Shown here: positions 31,533 to 39,788 of the stretch, piece after piece
How positions within the stretch are numbered: the first letter of the stretch is position 1
How the letters are laid out: each line of letters begins with the position of its first letter
DNA from: JALOLG01 sp963776935
Lineage (GTDB): Bacteria; Actinomycetota; Acidimicrobiia; Acidimicrobiales; Ilumatobacteraceae
Assembly: GCA_963776935.1 (NCBI GenBank)
Contig: CAVZOP010000006.1
Span: 124,001 to 188,000, forward strand
Length of the DNA stretch: 64,000 bases
Direction: 5' to 3'
Position numbers and translations under genes: made by a program
Notes under the pieces: model-generated
Seen by the model: the letters and a program-made list of their open reading frames with translations, nothing else
Database searches by the model: none
What the model was told of the DNA's origin: nothing

Positions 31533-32183
31533 TCATTGGTTCGTTGCCCACCGGGCCGGGTTACGTAGTTTGCGTGTGGCGGGGTCGCGCGAGGAGTACG
31601 CGAGGACAGCCATCGCGCAGGCGAGAGTCGCGAGCAGGCGCGGTGTGGCACCGGGTGCGTCGGGATGGGCGGGAAGTGGCAGCCACGGCTGCGGGGGCAG
31701 AAAGGTCGTGGCATAGCAAGCGATGCTGCACGCTGCCCCGGCGATTCCGCCGGTGGTGCGATCCCCGACGGATGAGGCAACGGCTGACGCGGCGAGCGCG
31801 ATGGTGACGAGCACGCAGAGCTCCAGCGCGCGTCCGACGATCGGGAAGCTGCCGGCGCGGTTGGCCGCGATCGTGCCGACGGCGACCGACCACAGTCCGA
31901 CGGCGAGCGCGGCGACCGTGACGCGGTGCAGGCGGCGGATCGGCAGCGACGTGGGTGACGAAGCGAGCGTGACGGCAGCGTGATCGTCGAGTAGGAAGGC
32001 GCTGCTTGCCGCGACGCCGGCGGCGGCGATCGATAGTCGCATTTGGACACCGGCCTGGCCGCCGATGGTCACGAACGCGAGTCCAGCGACCATCAGTCGC
32101 GCCGTCGGTTGCCAGTTCACGATCTTGATCGCCGGTCGGGCGAGGGGTGGGATCTGGCGGACCCGGGTGGCCCCGACAGCCAT
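31533..32183 (-). CDS. Multi-pass membrane protein of unknown function
   Basis: A 216-residue hydrophobic protein with about five membrane segments: LMVAGLAFVTIGGQAGV, SIAAAGVAASSAFLL, VTVAALAVGLWSVAVGTIAA, LELCVLVTIALAASAVAS and GIAGAACSIACYATTFL, plus LLATLACAMAVLAY near the end. The spacing resembles small transporter permeases, but no family motif is seen. It follows the small frame ending at 32209 by 26 bases, so the two may form an operon. Confidence 0.6.
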   Translation of the reverse strand: MAVGATRVRQIPPLARPAIKIVNWQPTARLMVAGLAFVTIGGQAGVQMRLSIAAAGVAASSAFLLDDHAAVTLASSPTSLPIRRLHRVTVAALAVGLWSVAVGTIAANRAGSFPIVGRALELCVLVTIALAASAVASSVGDRTTGGIAGAACSIACYATTFLPPQPWLPLPAHPDAPGATPRLLATLACAMAVLAYSSRDPATRKLRNPARWATNQ

Positions 32184-32208
32184 CGAGACGCGCTCATCGG
32201 CACCGCTA

Positions 32209-32424
32209 TCAAGGGCTGACTACGCGCAGCGGCCCTCTCCTGACGTCGGAGAGCACGGTGTCGCCGAATCCGGTGATCGGCGTTGCCACGGTGCGGTCTT
32301 TGCTGAAGGCGGTATCGAGCACAAGCCGTTCGGTAGCGGCCGGCGCGTTGGGGTGGTGATCGTCTCGGGTGGTGTTGGGGTGGTCGCCGGGGCCTTCGAA
32401 AGTTGGCAGGTCTGACCCCGGCAT
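32209..32424 (-). CDS. Small hypothetical protein upstream of the membrane protein
   Basis: A 71-residue frame from ATG 32424 (MPGSDLPTFEGPGDHPN) with a purine-rich gcgaggac just upstream. The second half, ERLVLDTAFSKDRTVATPIT, looks coding. The Asp/His/Asn-rich N-terminus is hydrophilic. No family recognised. Position and spacing suggest co-expression with the membrane protein. Confidence 0.4.
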   Translation of the reverse strand: MPGSDLPTFEGPGDHPNTTRDDHHPNAPAATERLVLDTAFSKDRTVATPITGFGDTVLSDVRRGPLRVVSP

Positions 32425-32498
32425 TTCGTCCTCGCGCCGCTCCATGCGGCCGGGCGAGGGTCGCCACCCGGCGGTAGCGGACGTATCGGTTCGCCGGG

Positions 32499-32548
32499 GG
32501 CGCGATGAGCGTTGTGCGGCGTGTCGCCCGCACAACGCTCATCGCGCC
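32499..32548. terminator. Perfect 21-bp hairpin
   Basis: ggcgcgatgagcgttgtgcgg (32499-32519, 21 bases counted by position) is the exact complement of 32528-32548, with an 8-base loop cgtgtcgc. It follows the M28 peptidase stop (32568) by 20 bases on that gene's strand. There is no T-tract, common for GC-rich actinobacterial terminators. Confidence 0.7.
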
Positions 32549-32567
32549 AGTGTTACGTCAGGCTTCC

Positions 32568-34199
32568 CTACAGCTTGCAGGGAACCGTCGGTCCGGCGGG
32601 ACACGTCCCTTCGGGGCCGGCAGGCGTCGGCAGCGGCGCGCTGCCGGGCACTTGCTTGCCGACGACGCCGTTCACCGGCTCGGTCGAGAAGGCGAACGTC
32701 AGGACTGCAAAGGCGACGGCGTCGGCGTTGACGTCGAGCGCGTGGTCGGCGTTGTTGGCGAAGGTGTCGCACGCCTGGTGGTAGCACGGGTCGAACTGGG
32801 CGCCGACCGTGCCTCCCCAGGTCGCCGCCTGCTCGGCGGTCTTCTGGACTTCCGCTCCGGTGAACAGTCCGCTCGACGGGATGTCGTTGTTGATGAACGC
32901 CTGGTAGTCGCTGCGGCCGCTGAACTCGGTGTCGTCGTACGGCTCACCGACGAGCGTGTAATACGACTCGAAGACGTCCTCGATGGCGATCGATCCGTCA
33001 GGTACGGCGACGGGTGCGGTGTACGAGGACTGGTCCGCGTCGTAGACGCCGATGAAGTAGTTGGACGAGCCGATCATGTCGAAGTTGAGATACAGCGCGA
33101 TCTCTGCGAGCTCCTCTGGCGATCGCTGAGCGACCCATTGCGTGGACCCGATCAGGCCGAGTTCCTCGGCGCCCCACCACGCGAATCGCACCGTGTTGAC
33201 GGGGTGGTGATTGGCGAGGTTCTGGGCGATCTCGAGTAACGCCGCCGAGCCGCTGCCGTTGTCGTTGATGCCCGGCCCGGCGGGCACCGAGTCGAGGTGG
33301 GCGCCTGCCATCACGACGTTGTCGTCGTTCTTGCCCTGCAGCTCGGCGATCACGTTCTCGGCCGTGAACGTCGTCAGCACCACGAAGACGCGGGCGGTCG
33401 ACCCGGTTTGGGCGAGGGCGGAGCCATCCTGGAACGATGCGCCGACGACAGGGATCGTCAGGTCGCCGAGCTCGTCCACGTTGGGCGCGACGGCGGTGCC
33501 GATGAACAGCGGCTCGCGGTCGGGTGTGTTGCCCTGGTTGAAGATGATCACGGCGTCAGCGCCGGCGGCCTGGGCGTTGTGGGCCTTGAGGGCGAAGCTG
33601 CATCCGCCCCGCTGGATGAGGGCGATCGCACCTACAGGGAAGCCGGCGAAGTCGTCCGGACCGCCCGGGTCGGCGACGAGGGGTGCGCCGACGAGGGCCT
33701 CGGTGAACGCGCCATCGCATCCGCTCGTGTTGGCCCGCGGGGGTACCAGGTTGATGTCGACGGCGAACACGTCGGCCGTCACGTCGCCGCCCCCACTGCC
33801 GACGTACCCACCCGTCGTGTAACTCGCCGCAACCGGGGTCAGTTGCTCGATGCCGGCGTCGGTCTCGGCGACGTACTCGAACGGCACGCGCTCGACCTCC
33901 CATCCGGCCGCCAGCATCGTCTGTTCGACGTAGTCGACGCTCGCCTCGTAGCCCGGCGTCTGGTCGGCCCGGGTGCCGCCGTTGGCGTCGGCGATCGCCT
34001 GGAGTGCCGCCTGGTGCTCCCTGACACCCGCCAGGGTGACGCACTCGAGCAGCTTGTCGTACTGGTTGTTGTTACGTCGCTCGCACGCCTGCTGCCCCGG
34101 CCCTGCTTCGGCTGTCGTAGGTACGAGCAGCCCGACCAGCGCAGCGCCGGCGACGAGGCCGGCCAACGTGCGGCGACGAGTAGATGGATTGTTGGACAC
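32568..34199 (-). CDS. Secreted M28-family zinc aminopeptidase with PA domain
   Basis: GTG 34199 follows GAAAGGGGAC and gives a standard signal peptide (RRRTLAGLVAGAALVGLLVP, cut near AEA). The mature protein (~510 residues) has an inserted protease-associated domain (VGAIALIQRGGCSFALKAHN). The M28 catalytic core has AGAHLDSV (zinc His and Asp), GINDNGSGSAALLE (bridging Asp), FAWWGAEELGLIGS (Glu pair), YLNFDMIGS and CYHQACDT (zinc His). These match Streptomyces-type aminopeptidase S/Y. It acts outside the cell, releasing N-terminal residues from peptides. Monocistronic, with the strong hairpin downstream. Confidence 0.93.
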   Translation of the reverse strand: MSNNPSTRRRTLAGLVAGAALVGLLVPTTAEAGPGQQACERRNNNQYDKLLECVTLAGVREHQAALQAIADANGGTRADQTPGYEASVDYVEQTMLAAGWEVERVPFEYVAETDAGIEQLTPVAASYTTGGYVGSGGGDVTADVFAVDINLVPPRANTSGCDGAFTEALVGAPLVADPGGPDDFAGFPVGAIALIQRGGCSFALKAHNAQAAGADAVIIFNQGNTPDREPLFIGTAVAPNVDELGDLTIPVVGASFQDGSALAQTGSTARVFVVLTTFTAENVIAELQGKNDDNVVMAGAHLDSVPAGPGINDNGSGSAALLEIAQNLANHHPVNTVRFAWWGAEELGLIGSTQWVAQRSPEELAEIALYLNFDMIGSSNYFIGVYDADQSSYTAPVAVPDGSIAIEDVFESYYTLVGEPYDDTEFSGRSDYQAFINNDIPSSGLFTGAEVQKTAEQAATWGGTVGAQFDPCYHQACDTFANNADHALDVNADAVAFAVLTFAFSTEPVNGVVGKQVPGSAPLPTPAGPEGTCPAGPTVPCKL

Positions 34200-34863
34200 G
34201 ATGTCCCCTTTCCGCCCGCCGTTGAAATTGTCCCCTGATGGTGTCCGCCCGAGAAAGGGCACTACCCGGTCCAACTCCCAGCCAAGCAGGAGTATTTGGA
34301 CTAGGCAGCCCGCAAGCCACCCTCGCCGACATCGCCACAGTCTTCAGCCGGATCAACGCCGGTGAGATTCCCGGGGACCGTTCGTCTGGCGCGACGACCG
34401 TTGCGTCGCTTTCCTCTCGATCAACCGCCCGGCGAGCACCGCAGGACACCTCGGCAAGGAAGGCGGGCCGACTCGCGCTCATCCATCCCGTCGTCGCATC
34501 CTCACTCTGCGAGTCGCGTCACACGGGCCCGGAAACCTGCCTCGCCCCGAAGTGCCTGCTTGAGGGCACCCATAACATGCACGCAGATCGACAACTGTCG
34601 CGACCACCGCGGGCCGAGATCGGCGCATCGGCGTGCTCGCGATCCCGCGAACTCGGATGGCTTTGCCAATCTCGCGGTCGCCGTCGTTATCGGACGGTTC
34701 TGTCGTGCTCCACCTGGCGGCCTCCGCCGGGCTCGTTGCGCGGCTCGCTGAGGCGCGAGAAACGCTCCGACCGCGCCCGATACCGCTCAGCGCGAGTATC
34801 CGGAGTTCGCCGGGACGAGGTGGTAGCTGACCAATTCGTGGAACTGGCGCGGTCGACGATTGT
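34200..34863. other. Intergenic stretch without a supported gene
   Basis: The divergent promoter of the M28 gene lies at its left edge. The rest has open frames on both strands but no start/ribosome-site pair or recognisable domain that I can support. Confidence 0.35.
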
Positions 34864-35157
34864 TCAGGCTAGTGCACTCAGCACGGTGACCCGGAACGGT
34901 TCCGCGACCAACTCGAGGAGTGGCGCGTAGCTCCCCGCCGCAGCCGCGTCGTTCATGTGTGCTTCACGCGCTTCGGCAGACACCCAGTCAGCGATCTCGA
35001 CGAGCACATCAGGATCATCGAGCTTCTCGTACCGGCTGCTGCCGAGAAACCCGAGCACGTCGGAACCGTGCGCGGCGAGCATGCTCTCGAACACGGTACG
35101 GAGCTCGTCCCGCCGGCCCGGGTGTGCCTTGAGTTCCACGATCACCTTGATGGTCAT
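34864..35157 (-). CDS. Antibiotic-biosynthesis-monooxygenase (ABM/YgiN-like) protein
   Basis: A complete 97-residue ABM-fold protein: MTIKVIVELKAHPGRRDELR, then LGFLGSSRYEKLDDPDVLVEIADW and REAHMNDAAAAGSYAPLLELVAEPF. This ferredoxin-like fold acts as a small cofactor-free monooxygenase or quinol monooxygenase. The DPDVLVEIADW strand and the final His-containing helix are the family signature. It stands alone, with no pathway partner nearby. Confidence 0.85.
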   Translation of the reverse strand: MTIKVIVELKAHPGRRDELRTVFESMLAAHGSDVLGFLGSSRYEKLDDPDVLVEIADWVSAEAREAHMNDAAAAGSYAPLLELVAEPFRVTVLSALA

Positions 35158-35648
35158 CCGTGCCTTCCGATCGAGCCAGCCAACTCAACTTGATCTTGTC
35201 ACGCGACAGAGCACGAACAACCAACGACTGGCGCCGAACCGGCACGAATGCGGCCGCCGTTCCGGTGCACACCTCGCGAACGGGCGACGTTCTCGCGGAC
35301 CTCCTCGACCACCGACCGAACGTCGCGCCAATCACGTCCCACAACGTCGGCTCCGTGGCCCTGATCTGTGCGGCTACCTGCGCACGGTCAGGTCCCCGGG
35401 TAGCGCATCACGGCGAGGATCTGGCGCGCCGCCTGTCGCCCAGTGTTGAAACCAGTACCGGGTCAGCCCGCTCGCACCGAGCTGAGTATGGTGCTCGGCC
35501 GCCTCGTTGTACGCCGTTATGGATGCGCTATTGTTCGGACGTGCCCTGGGGTAGGGCACCGGGGGAACCCAGAGGGCGGGACGATGATTGAAGTCTGCTT
35601 CGTCGTTGTTGTCACCTGCGCGTACCCGTTCTCGTGAGAGGGGCCACG
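35158..35648. other. Upstream region of the PQQ-propeller gene
   Basis: No gene is supported. A GC-rich block with a possible stem, ctggg...cccag, lies at about 35547-35572 in the leader, about 75 bases before the ATG at 35649. I do not match it to a riboswitch class. Confidence 0.35.
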
Positions 35649-37226
35649 ATGCGACGCAGGACGAAGGCGTCAGGAGCCATCGCCATCTTGGTGGTGGGAG
35701 TGTTGATGGGAGGGATTGCTTCCGCTGCAGTCAGCGGTAGCGACTGGAACTCTGCCGGTGGGAACCTGCAGAACACGCGTTTCCAGGCCGGCGAGAAGAA
35801 GCTTTCCGTGAAGACTGTCGACGGGCTCGAAAAGAAGTGGGAGTTCACCACGGGAGGCGATGTGTCGGCCACGCCGGCAGTCGAGGGCGACACGGTGTAC
35901 TTCCCGGACTGGGCGGGCAATCTGTACGCCGTCGACAAGTGGACGGGCCAACAGAAGTGGAGCACCACGATCGTCTCCGCCACGGGCATTCCCGGCGATA
36001 AGGCGCGTGCCACTCCGGCGATCGCTGGTAACAAGCTCATCATCGGCACCCAGGGTCCGTTTGGCGGGGGTGGCAAGGTGCTGGCTTTCGACAAGAAGAC
36101 CGGTGCCTTGATCTGGAGCACGACGCTCGACGACCATCCGGCGGCGATCATCACGCAGTCGGCCACCGTGAACGGCAAGGTTGTGTACGTCGGCACGTCG
36201 TCGCAGGAAGAAGGGTTCGCCGCCCTCATTCCCGGCTATCCGTGCTGCTCGTTCCGGGGCAAGATGGCAGCGCTCGACCTCGACACCGGCGCCATCCTGT
36301 GGGAAACCGTGATGACGCCCGAGGGCTTCCCAGGGAACGCTGTATGGGGCAGCTCGCCCGCGATCGACGCCAAGCGCGGACAGCTCTACATCGCCACCGG
36401 GAACAACTACGACGCACCGCAGGCCACGCTCGACTGCATCGCGGAGGCAGGGAACGATCCGGCTGAGCAGGAGAAGTGCCTTCCAGCCGACAACTACTTC
36501 GACTCGGTACTCGCACTCGATTTGAAAACCGGCGCGGTTCGGTGGGTGACACGCATGATCGGCTTCGACGCCTGGACAGTGGACTGCATCCCATTCATCG
36601 GCGAGGGGACCAACTGTCCCGAACCGGCGGGGCCTGACTTCGACTTCGGGCAGGCGCCCGCTCTGTTTACCGTCAAGGACCACGGTCGAATGGTCGACGT
36701 CGTTGGCGCGGGGCAGAAGAGCGGCCAGTACTGGACCCTCAACCCGGACACGGGAGCGGTTCGCTGGGTGACACAGGCCGGCCCGGGTGGCACGGCCGGC
36801 GGTCTGCAGTGGGGTTCCGCGGTCGACGGCACGCGGATCTACACCGCCAACCCGAACAGCAACCACATCCCGTTCAGACCACTCGGGAGTGCCACAGACT
36901 CGACCGAGGGCGTCTGGAGCGGCATCGATGCGGTCACGGGTGAGCTGCTGTGGCAGACGCCCAACGAGGCTGGCTCGCTCTTCGGCGGCGGTTCGTCCGG
37001 CCCGGTGACCACCGCAAACGGCGTCGTGTTTGGGTGCACCCTTGACGCGCAAGGCCACATGTACGCCTTGGACGGGGCCACAGGAGCGATCTTGTGGAGC
37101 TTCGCCAGTGGCGGCGGGTGCCTCTCCGGCGCCGCCATATCGGAAGGGCGATTGTTCTGGGGATCGGGCTACTCGCTCTTCAGCACGCCGAACAACAAGC
37201 TGTACTCCTTCGGCCTACCCGATTGA
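35649..37226 (+). CDS. Secreted PQQ-type beta-propeller dehydrogenase (polyvinyl-alcohol dehydrogenase-like)
   Basis: ATG 35649 (MRRRTK) follows GAGAGGGG and gives a signal peptide ending near IASA (residue ~26). The ~500-residue mature protein is an eight-bladed propeller with repeated blade motifs such as GNLYAVDKWTGQQKWSTTI, KVLAFDKKTGALIWSTTL and MYALDGATGAILWSFASGGG. Vicinal Cys199-Cys200 in IPGYPCCSFRG match the disulfide ring above PQQ in quinoprotein dehydrogenases. The DNYFDSVLALDLKTGAVRW segment fits the polyvinyl-alcohol dehydrogenase branch, here without a cytochrome domain. Frame intact. It has its own terminator. Confidence 0.88.
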   Translation: MRRRTKASGAIAILVVGVLMGGIASAAVSGSDWNSAGGNLQNTRFQAGEKKLSVKTVDGLEKKWEFTTGGDVSATPAVEGDTVYFPDWAGNLYAVDKWTGQQKWSTTIVSATGIPGDKARATPAIAGNKLIIGTQGPFGGGGKVLAFDKKTGALIWSTTLDDHPAAIITQSATVNGKVVYVGTSSQEEGFAALIPGYPCCSFRGKMAALDLDTGAILWETVMTPEGFPGNAVWGSSPAIDAKRGQLYIATGNNYDAPQATLDCIAEAGNDPAEQEKCLPADNYFDSVLALDLKTGAVRWVTRMIGFDAWTVDCIPFIGEGTNCPEPAGPDFDFGQAPALFTVKDHGRMVDVVGAGQKSGQYWTLNPDTGAVRWVTQAGPGGTAGGLQWGSAVDGTRIYTANPNSNHIPFRPLGSATDSTEGVWSGIDAVTGELLWQTPNEAGSLFGGGSSGPVTTANGVVFGCTLDAQGHMYALDGATGAILWSFASGGGCLSGAAISEGRLFWGSGYSLFSTPNNKLYSFGLPD

Positions 37227-37233
37227 GGCCCGC

Positions 37234-37269
37234 GGGCTGCCGGCTGCGGTTCAACTCAGCCGGCAGCCC
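37234..37269. terminator. Terminator after the propeller dehydrogenase gene
   Basis: gggctgccggctg (37234-37246) and cagccggcagccc (37257-37269) form a perfect 13-bp stem with a 10-base loop, eight bases after the stop codon. Confidence 0.8.
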
Positions 37270-37390
37270 AACAAGGTCGCCCCGCCCCGGCGAATCCCAC
37301 GCCCCGGCCGAGGCGCGGACGCCCAACGAATCAACCGCCACCGCGAACATGAACCCTGTCACTGACAGTCGAAGACGTGCACAGCGCTCC

Positions 37391-37917
37391 GAGCGGGATC
37401 GTTGCTCGATGTGTCTAGGTTCGGGTGCTTCATCCGGTGCGGGAGCTCGTCGCATCGATTGTCGTGTTCCTGCCTTCGTGAGAGATCAACACACACGATG
37501 AACACAACAAACCTGTCTGTGGAGCGCCGCGCGGATGGCATGTTCAGCGATGTCGAGCAGCAGGCGCTGCTCGGCTTCTTGGGCGGCTACTCGGGTCTCA
37601 CCCGCGACGCCTACGCCTTGGATCTGCGCCAGTTCGCCGCCTGGTGTCAGCAACGTCACCTGGCGTTGTTCGACGTCGCCCGGCACGACATCGAAGGCTT
37701 CGCCCGTCTACTCGAGGAGCGCGGTCGGGCGCGGGCGACGATCTCGCGGCGGCTGTGCACGATCACCTCGCTGTACCGCTACGCCGTCGAAGAAGGACTG
37801 CTTGACCGCTCGCCAGCGGTGCATGTGCGTCGACCGCGGCTCGACTATGAGTCCAACGCCACCGGGCTCGACCGCAATGAGGTTGGGGCGATGCTGGTCA
37901 CCGCCGGCCTGGCCGGT
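37391..37917 (+). repeat. Long repeat B: leader plus recombinase 5' part
   Basis: Second copy of the segment at 18959-19477, same orientation. It includes the leader (gtctaggttcgggtgcttca) and the recombinase 5' part. It ends at the same base as copy A, after ggcctggccggt. Confidence 0.85.
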
Positions 37918-37920
37918 TGA
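37498..37920 (+). pseudogene. Tyrosine recombinase N-terminal fragment (copy B)
   Basis: From ATG 37498 the frame is uninterrupted for 140 codons: VEQQALLGFLGGYSGLTRDA, HDIEGFARLLEERGRARATI, LLDRSPAVHVRRPRLDYESN and EVGAMLVTAGLAG, then TGA. This is the SAM-like DNA-binding domain of a XerC/phage-type recombinase without any catalytic residues. The gene is cut where copy A is cut. An unrelated, inverted integrase fragment follows immediately. It could be expressed as a free DNA-binding domain, but truncation is the simpler reading. Confidence 0.75.
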
Positions 37921-38176
37921 AATTGGATCTTCGGGACCGCGGCGTTGTGAACGATGCGGCGGAACGCTTCGTAAACGGTGTGGGGATGGACGGGCTGGCC
38001 GTCGCCGTCGGTGAACACCCCCTCTCTTCGTTGGTGATGCCGACTGCGGTGAATTCGGCGGCCTGGTGGGCACGCCATCCGGCGAGGACGGCGAGGGTGG
38101 TGTCGTCCAGGGCGATGGCGCGGCGGGCGTTCTTGGCCTTGCCGCGGGTCTGGTGGAACGACGCGTGTACGTCCAC
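37921..38176 (-). pseudogene. Integrase middle fragment, inverted
   Basis: On the minus strand this reads HASFHQTRGKAKNARRAIAL, DDTTLAVLAGWRAHQAAEFT, then after one shift GQPVHPHTVYEAFRRIVHNA and VPKIQF. It matches the element-1 integrase between HQTRGKTKTARRNIALDN and the HDLRHTH box, and is cut just before that box. Only about 85 codons remain. Confidence 0.75.
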
Positions 38177-38347
38177 CAGTCGGCGTCGGAGGCGTACGGC
38201 AAGTTGCAGATCGTGGCGACCAAGACGTACGAACGCCGATCGGTGCCGATCCCCCAGTCGTTCGTCGACGAACTCGCCGTGCAGGTCGCCGGCAAGCGTC
38301 AGGATGACTTCGTGTGGGAGAGTCCCGAGGGTGGTCCGTTCCTACAC
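38163..38347 (+). pseudogene. Tyrosine recombinase catalytic-domain fragment
   Basis: About 60 codons read VYVHQSASEAYGKLQIVATK, TYERRSVPIPQSFVDELAVQ and DDFVWESPEGGPFLHVP. This is the beta-strand/linker part of a phage-type recombinase that usually follows the first catalytic Arg. It is cut on both sides and joins a minus-strand gene fragment at about 38342. Confidence 0.65.
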
Positions 38348-39157
38348 GTGCCCGTTGTAGGCCGACATCAGCGTGTCGAGGTCTCCAAGTGGTTCGAGGT
38401 CGGCGATCGGCGTGTAGAGCATGCCGCGGTCCTCGACGTTGTTCTTCACACGACGGGCGAGCAACTCATGGGTGCGCCCGGCGAGATCGAGGCTCTCGAC
38501 GAGGTCCGCGAATCGGGGGTTGTGGTGGACGAGCGAGGTGCAGAACGGCATTCCTTCGAACGGGTTGCAGCCGTACTCGAGGCGCAGATTCGACAGCAGA
38601 CCGCACGGAGTCGGTGTGTACTGCAGCTTGATGATCTGGTTGTTCATCCGCAGCATCAGGTAGCGGATGACGTTGTGGCCCGCCGACTTCGACTTGACGA
38701 TCTGACGAGCCTCATCGAGCAGGGGGAAGATCTGCACCGTCCGCGATCGCTCCGTAGCCCAGGTGCGCAACCGATCGTACTGAGAATCGCTCATGTCCAT
38801 GATGTCCAACAAGCTCGACGAGATTGTCGTCAAGTGCTGCATGAGCTTCCGCTATTCGGAGCTACCCGACGAGGTCTTGATCCTGTGACCGAAGATGCGG
38901 CCGAAGTTGTCAAGCTCGCAGGGACGGATCGACACCTCCCACTCACAGATGATCGTGATCGGCATCGTCTGACCGAGTACGTCGATCGAGTCATTCTGAA
39001 GGACGAGGCTGGCCGCGTACTTGTCGGTGATCTCGATGTCGGTGAAACCGATGACGCGGTCGAACTTGCTGACCCGGTTCACGGCGTTGTAGAAGGTCAC
39101 CTCGTAGTAGATGTGCCCGTTTGCGTAGAACGGCCGTGCGGAGGGCCCGCCCTCCCC
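38342..39157 (-). pseudogene. Unidentified large-protein fragment with an in-frame amber stop
   Basis: The frame is open from about 39157 (RPFYANGHIYYEVTFYNAVN, then KFDRVIGFTDIEITDKYAAS and PITIICEWEVSIRPCELDNF) to a TAG at 38852-38854. It resumes in the same frame as MQHLTTISSSLLDIMDMSDS, VIRYLMLRMNNQIIKLQYTP and ELLARRVKNNVEDRGMLYTP, ending at 38342. Codon use is less GC-biased and more Asn/Ile/Lys-rich than in all neighbours, so it came from a different genome. Both ends are junctions. I do not recognise the family with confidence; it may be the N-terminal region of a large ATPase, but that is a guess. Confidence 0.6.
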
Positions 39158-39788
39158 CCGCTAAGTATCTTCCTTCGAGTTAACCCGGCGCCGAGATGCC
39201 GGCGAGGCGATCATTCGCGCGTCTGCGACTCGTGCGATCGCGGACGAGGATCCGCCGGCCTCGGGGACCACCAGTCGCGGGTCGCGAACAGGGCGTCGTT
39301 CAAGGCCAGCAGCGTTTCACCGCCGTCGACCGCCGCCAACGCGTCCACCCCTGTGTTGATCACACGCGTGAACAAGTCGAGACCGGAGAGACTCTCATCG
39401 CGCAGCGCTGGCGGAGGACATCGAGGAGGTCGAGTGGTGGTGGGCGGCAGGCGCATGAAGGACGACTCGGTCGACGCGTCTGCGCTTCGACGATTGGAGG
39501 CAGGCATGCGCACAGAGGGCGGGGCGAGCGAGCCGACGTCTTGCTCGCTGTGGCTGCGTCGGCTGGGGCACCGCTACTGACGCGGTCCCGGCACGCACAT
39601 ACTGAGAATCACCGAGTCGAGCGCGAACTGGATGCGTGAAGGGCGTACTGGGCCGTTTGCTTGTGGGGCAGTCGCTACACGCCAGGCCCGGAGGGACTAG
39701 ACACAAGCAGTCTGAGCAGCAATTCCGGCGCACGCGGTGGGGCGACTCGACAGACTTGATGAGAAAGCAGAGATGAGAGAGGACGGAA
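39158..39788. other. Junction region before the protease gene
   Basis: One minus-strand frame (39211-39513) contains LDLFTRVINTGVDALAAVDG and ETLLALNDALFATRDWW, weakly coding-like. I do not call it as a gene. The rest is without recognisable features, up to the ribosome site GAGAGGACGG before 39789. Confidence 0.3.

Noticed and set aside
35520..35640. Riboswitch upstream of the PQQ-propeller gene
   Set aside because: The GC-rich leader can fold, but I cannot match it to the conserved core of any riboswitch class.
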